7,372 nt of DNA, taken from NCBI GenBank assembly GCA_012514925.1, contig JAAYZI010000272.1, positions 1 through 7,372 on the forward strand. The letters run 5' to 3'. Below the pieces are notes generated by a model. It searched no databases, had not been told where the DNA came from, and saw only the letters and a list, made by a program, of their open reading frames with translations. Source of the DNA: Deltaproteobacteria bacterium. Lineage in GTDB: Bacteria > Bdellovibrionota_C > UBA2361 > JAAYZI01. This document shows positions 5,955 through 7,372 of the stretch, in pieces. The position numbers were made by a program, and so were the translations under genes. Numbering within the stretch: the stretch's first letter is position 1; every line of letters starts with the position of its first letter.

Positions 5955-5998
5955 ATTGATATCCAACGCCCCGCTGCCGGAGGACTTACCTTTCAGGA

Positions 5999-7372
5999 CT
6001 ATTCTATCCCAAAAAACCGGACTATTTCTCCGTTGGCATACCCTCCGGCATATATCTTCCACCATTTTGATTCCGTCATGCTGCCATACACATTTCTCGG
6101 AGTAAAATAGAGCGGCTTCCCGGAAAAATTCATCCATCGGCTCTCCCAGAATGAACCGATCTGAGGCCTGCTTATATGCCACACTACAGTGAGCCCGCTG
6201 TTGGAAAAATCCCCGCCCTCATCAATCTCCGTGTCACTCTTTTCAAAGTTCACCCATTTATCCCGCAGACTCGAATAGTACATCCATATCGAGTGATAGC
6301 CCGTGTATTTGCCCCGTTCAGGGGAAAAAAGTCCATAATAAACATGGATTCCGGGAATTCCGATGGCGGTAAGACATGCCGACTCAATGGCGACTACATC
6401 GACACAGTTTCCGTAAAAGAGTCCGTGCTTCCTGAGATAATCGATCTGAAATGTCGGGCTATAGACCGTGCCCTTGTTGATCTGAACTCCATTAACTTCA
6501 GTTATATTCGTAAGCCCATGGTTCTTTTCATACAGTGACTCCTCATAGACTTCTTTGATCCAGGGATTATCAGGATCGGCCATATACATCTCTTCAATGT
6601 CAGCTAAGTTCGACCGGCGATATTTATTCCGACTCCACAACCAGTTGTTCATATCGTCTGCTGTAGAAGCGACACTCCGGGTATCAATAACGCCCTCAGA
6701 CTGAAGAAGTTCTCTACACGCATGAAGAGTCCGCGGCTGCAGAATCATGAACTCATAAGCCTCCCGGTTGAATCGTTTTTTCCTCGCCGGATAGTAGTCG
6801 ATGGCATAGTAGTCTCCGTAGATCATGGATCGATTGGACCATGCAAGAAGAGCTTCCAGGCTCATTTCCGAGAGAGGTGCCTGTCCTGCAAACGGGCTCT
6901 GCCCCAGGGACCCGGCATAGTTAATCATAGCGAGACCATCTTTTACGATTGTGGGCCTGAGACTTACCTCAGCGACTTTATATATGAAGGCATCACTAAG
7001 TGCTTGTGCTACAAAAAACGGATTATTAGCGGGTATGTCGACTTCCTCGCCATAACGGAGCAGCAGTTCAATCGCCGTCTCCTTATATTTCTCGCTCTCA
7101 GACATTCCCGCAACATTGTTGTGGTTCACATCATAGAGGTTTTTAAAATTGTGCCAGGAGACGGACTGCACATTAAACTGATAGGGAAGGCGGCGGAGAA
7201 GCCTTACGGGCACTCTGGCCTCAAACACCCTGCCCTTCCTGAATACAGATCCACGAAGAGGAAGATGTCTCAGAAATTTTCCTGTTGCACCATCCCATTC
7301 CTGAATCACATTGCCGAAACTGCTCCAGACAACCGCATAGATCATGTTTCCATTTTCATCGAAAAGATTCAT
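5999..7372 (-). CDS. Transglutaminase-like domain protein, probably 5'-truncated at the window edge
   Basis: The visible 457 residues end with a C-terminal transglutaminase-like (papain-fold) domain. Counting from the right edge, YGNCVDVVAIESACLTAIGIP (320-340) carries the nucleophile candidate Cys323 at the head of its helix, and TGYHSIWMYY (357-366) carries His360. The third triad member would be expected after KWVNF (372-376), where Glu377 stands in place of the usual Asp; Asp371 and Asp380 are nearby alternatives. Such domains serve as proteases, amidases or scaffolds, so activity is not certain. The upstream 310 residues contain no motif I recognise; they are rich in Tyr, Trp and Asn. 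A Met codon falls exactly on the edge, but the first residues read like the middle of a beta-rich domain and no signal peptide is seen, so the gene probably continues beyond. It converges with the kinase, 120 bases apart. The domain call is good; its cellular role and substrate are unknown. Confidence 0.8.
   Translation of the reverse strand: MNLFDENGNMIYAVVWSSFGNVIQEWDGATGKFLRHLPLRGSVFRKGRVFEARVPVRLLRRLPYQFNVQSVSWHNFKNLYDVNHNNVAGMSESEKYKETAIELLLRYGEEVDIPANNPFFVAQALSDAFIYKVAEVSLRPTIVKDGLAMINYAGSLGQSPFAGQAPLSEMSLEALLAWSNRSMIYGDYYAIDYYPARKKRFNREAYEFMILQPRTLHACRELLQSEGVIDTRSVASTADDMNNWLWSRNKYRRSNLADIEEMYMADPDNPWIKEVYEESLYEKNHGLTNITEVNGVQINKGTVYSPTFQIDYLRKHGLFYGNCVDVVAIESACLTAIGIPGIHVYYGLFSPERGKYTGYHSIWMYYSSLRDKWVNFEKSDTEIDEGGDFSNSGLTVVWHISRPQIGSFWESRWMNFSGKPLYFTPRNVYGSMTESKWWKIYAGGYANGEIVRFFGIE

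Noticed and set aside
5629..6110. Plus-strand frames of 158 and 110 residues overlapping the kinase end and the transglutaminase-like gene
   Set aside because: They overlap two well-supported genes, have odd low-complexity arginine- and serine-rich translations, and lack start signals; they are shadow frames.

Overview
The window holds six protein-coding genes, two of them cut by the window edges, and two gene-poor stretches rich in short repeats. I see no rRNA, tRNA, CRISPR array or transposase gene. Base composition looks roughly balanced. The gene content (a polyprenyl-phosphate sugar transferase, KDG-type sugar kinase, transglutaminase-like protein and a conserved probably exported protein) fits a free-living or host-associated bacterium with a polysaccharide coat and uronate-type sugar catabolism. 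The left-edge protein resembles a family I associate with Acidobacteriota, Myxococcota and similar soil lineages, but that comes from memory and the phylum stays open.

Layout. Positions 2-805 (+) hold the C-terminal part of a conserved protein of unknown function. It converges, 12 bases apart, with a class I SAM-dependent methyltransferase (818-1498, -). A stretch without a convincing gene (1499-1885) carries back-to-back candidate promoters and the first copy of a 48-bp repeat with an 18-bp dyad. Next comes a two-gene operon with an ATGA stop/start overlap: a membrane-anchored family 2 glycosyltransferase (1886-3052) and a polyprenyl glycosylphosphotransferase (3049-4428). A second gene-poor stretch (4429-4795) has the second 48-bp copy, now with a perfect palindrome, a third 22-bp partial copy, and a small element bounded by an 11-bp inverted repeat. 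Then follow a 2-dehydro-3-deoxygluconokinase-like PfkB kinase (4796-5878) with a strong ribosome binding site, a short gap with a long hairpin, and a converging transglutaminase-like gene (5999-7372, -) that reaches the right edge.

How the genes work together. The operon pairs the enzyme that loads the first sugar phosphate onto a lipid carrier with a glycosyltransferase that could add a later sugar, so it probably starts a surface polysaccharide or glycan. Its remaining transferases, flippase and polymerase are not here. The methyltransferase might modify the same product, but only proximity suggests this. The kinase, left-edge gene and transglutaminase-like gene look like independent units. 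The most unusual feature is the set of repeats: near-identical copies lie on both sides of the glycan operon in the same orientation, suggesting a mobile-element remnant, a dispersed repeat family or shared regulatory sites. I found no clear case for an entirely new multi-gene system.
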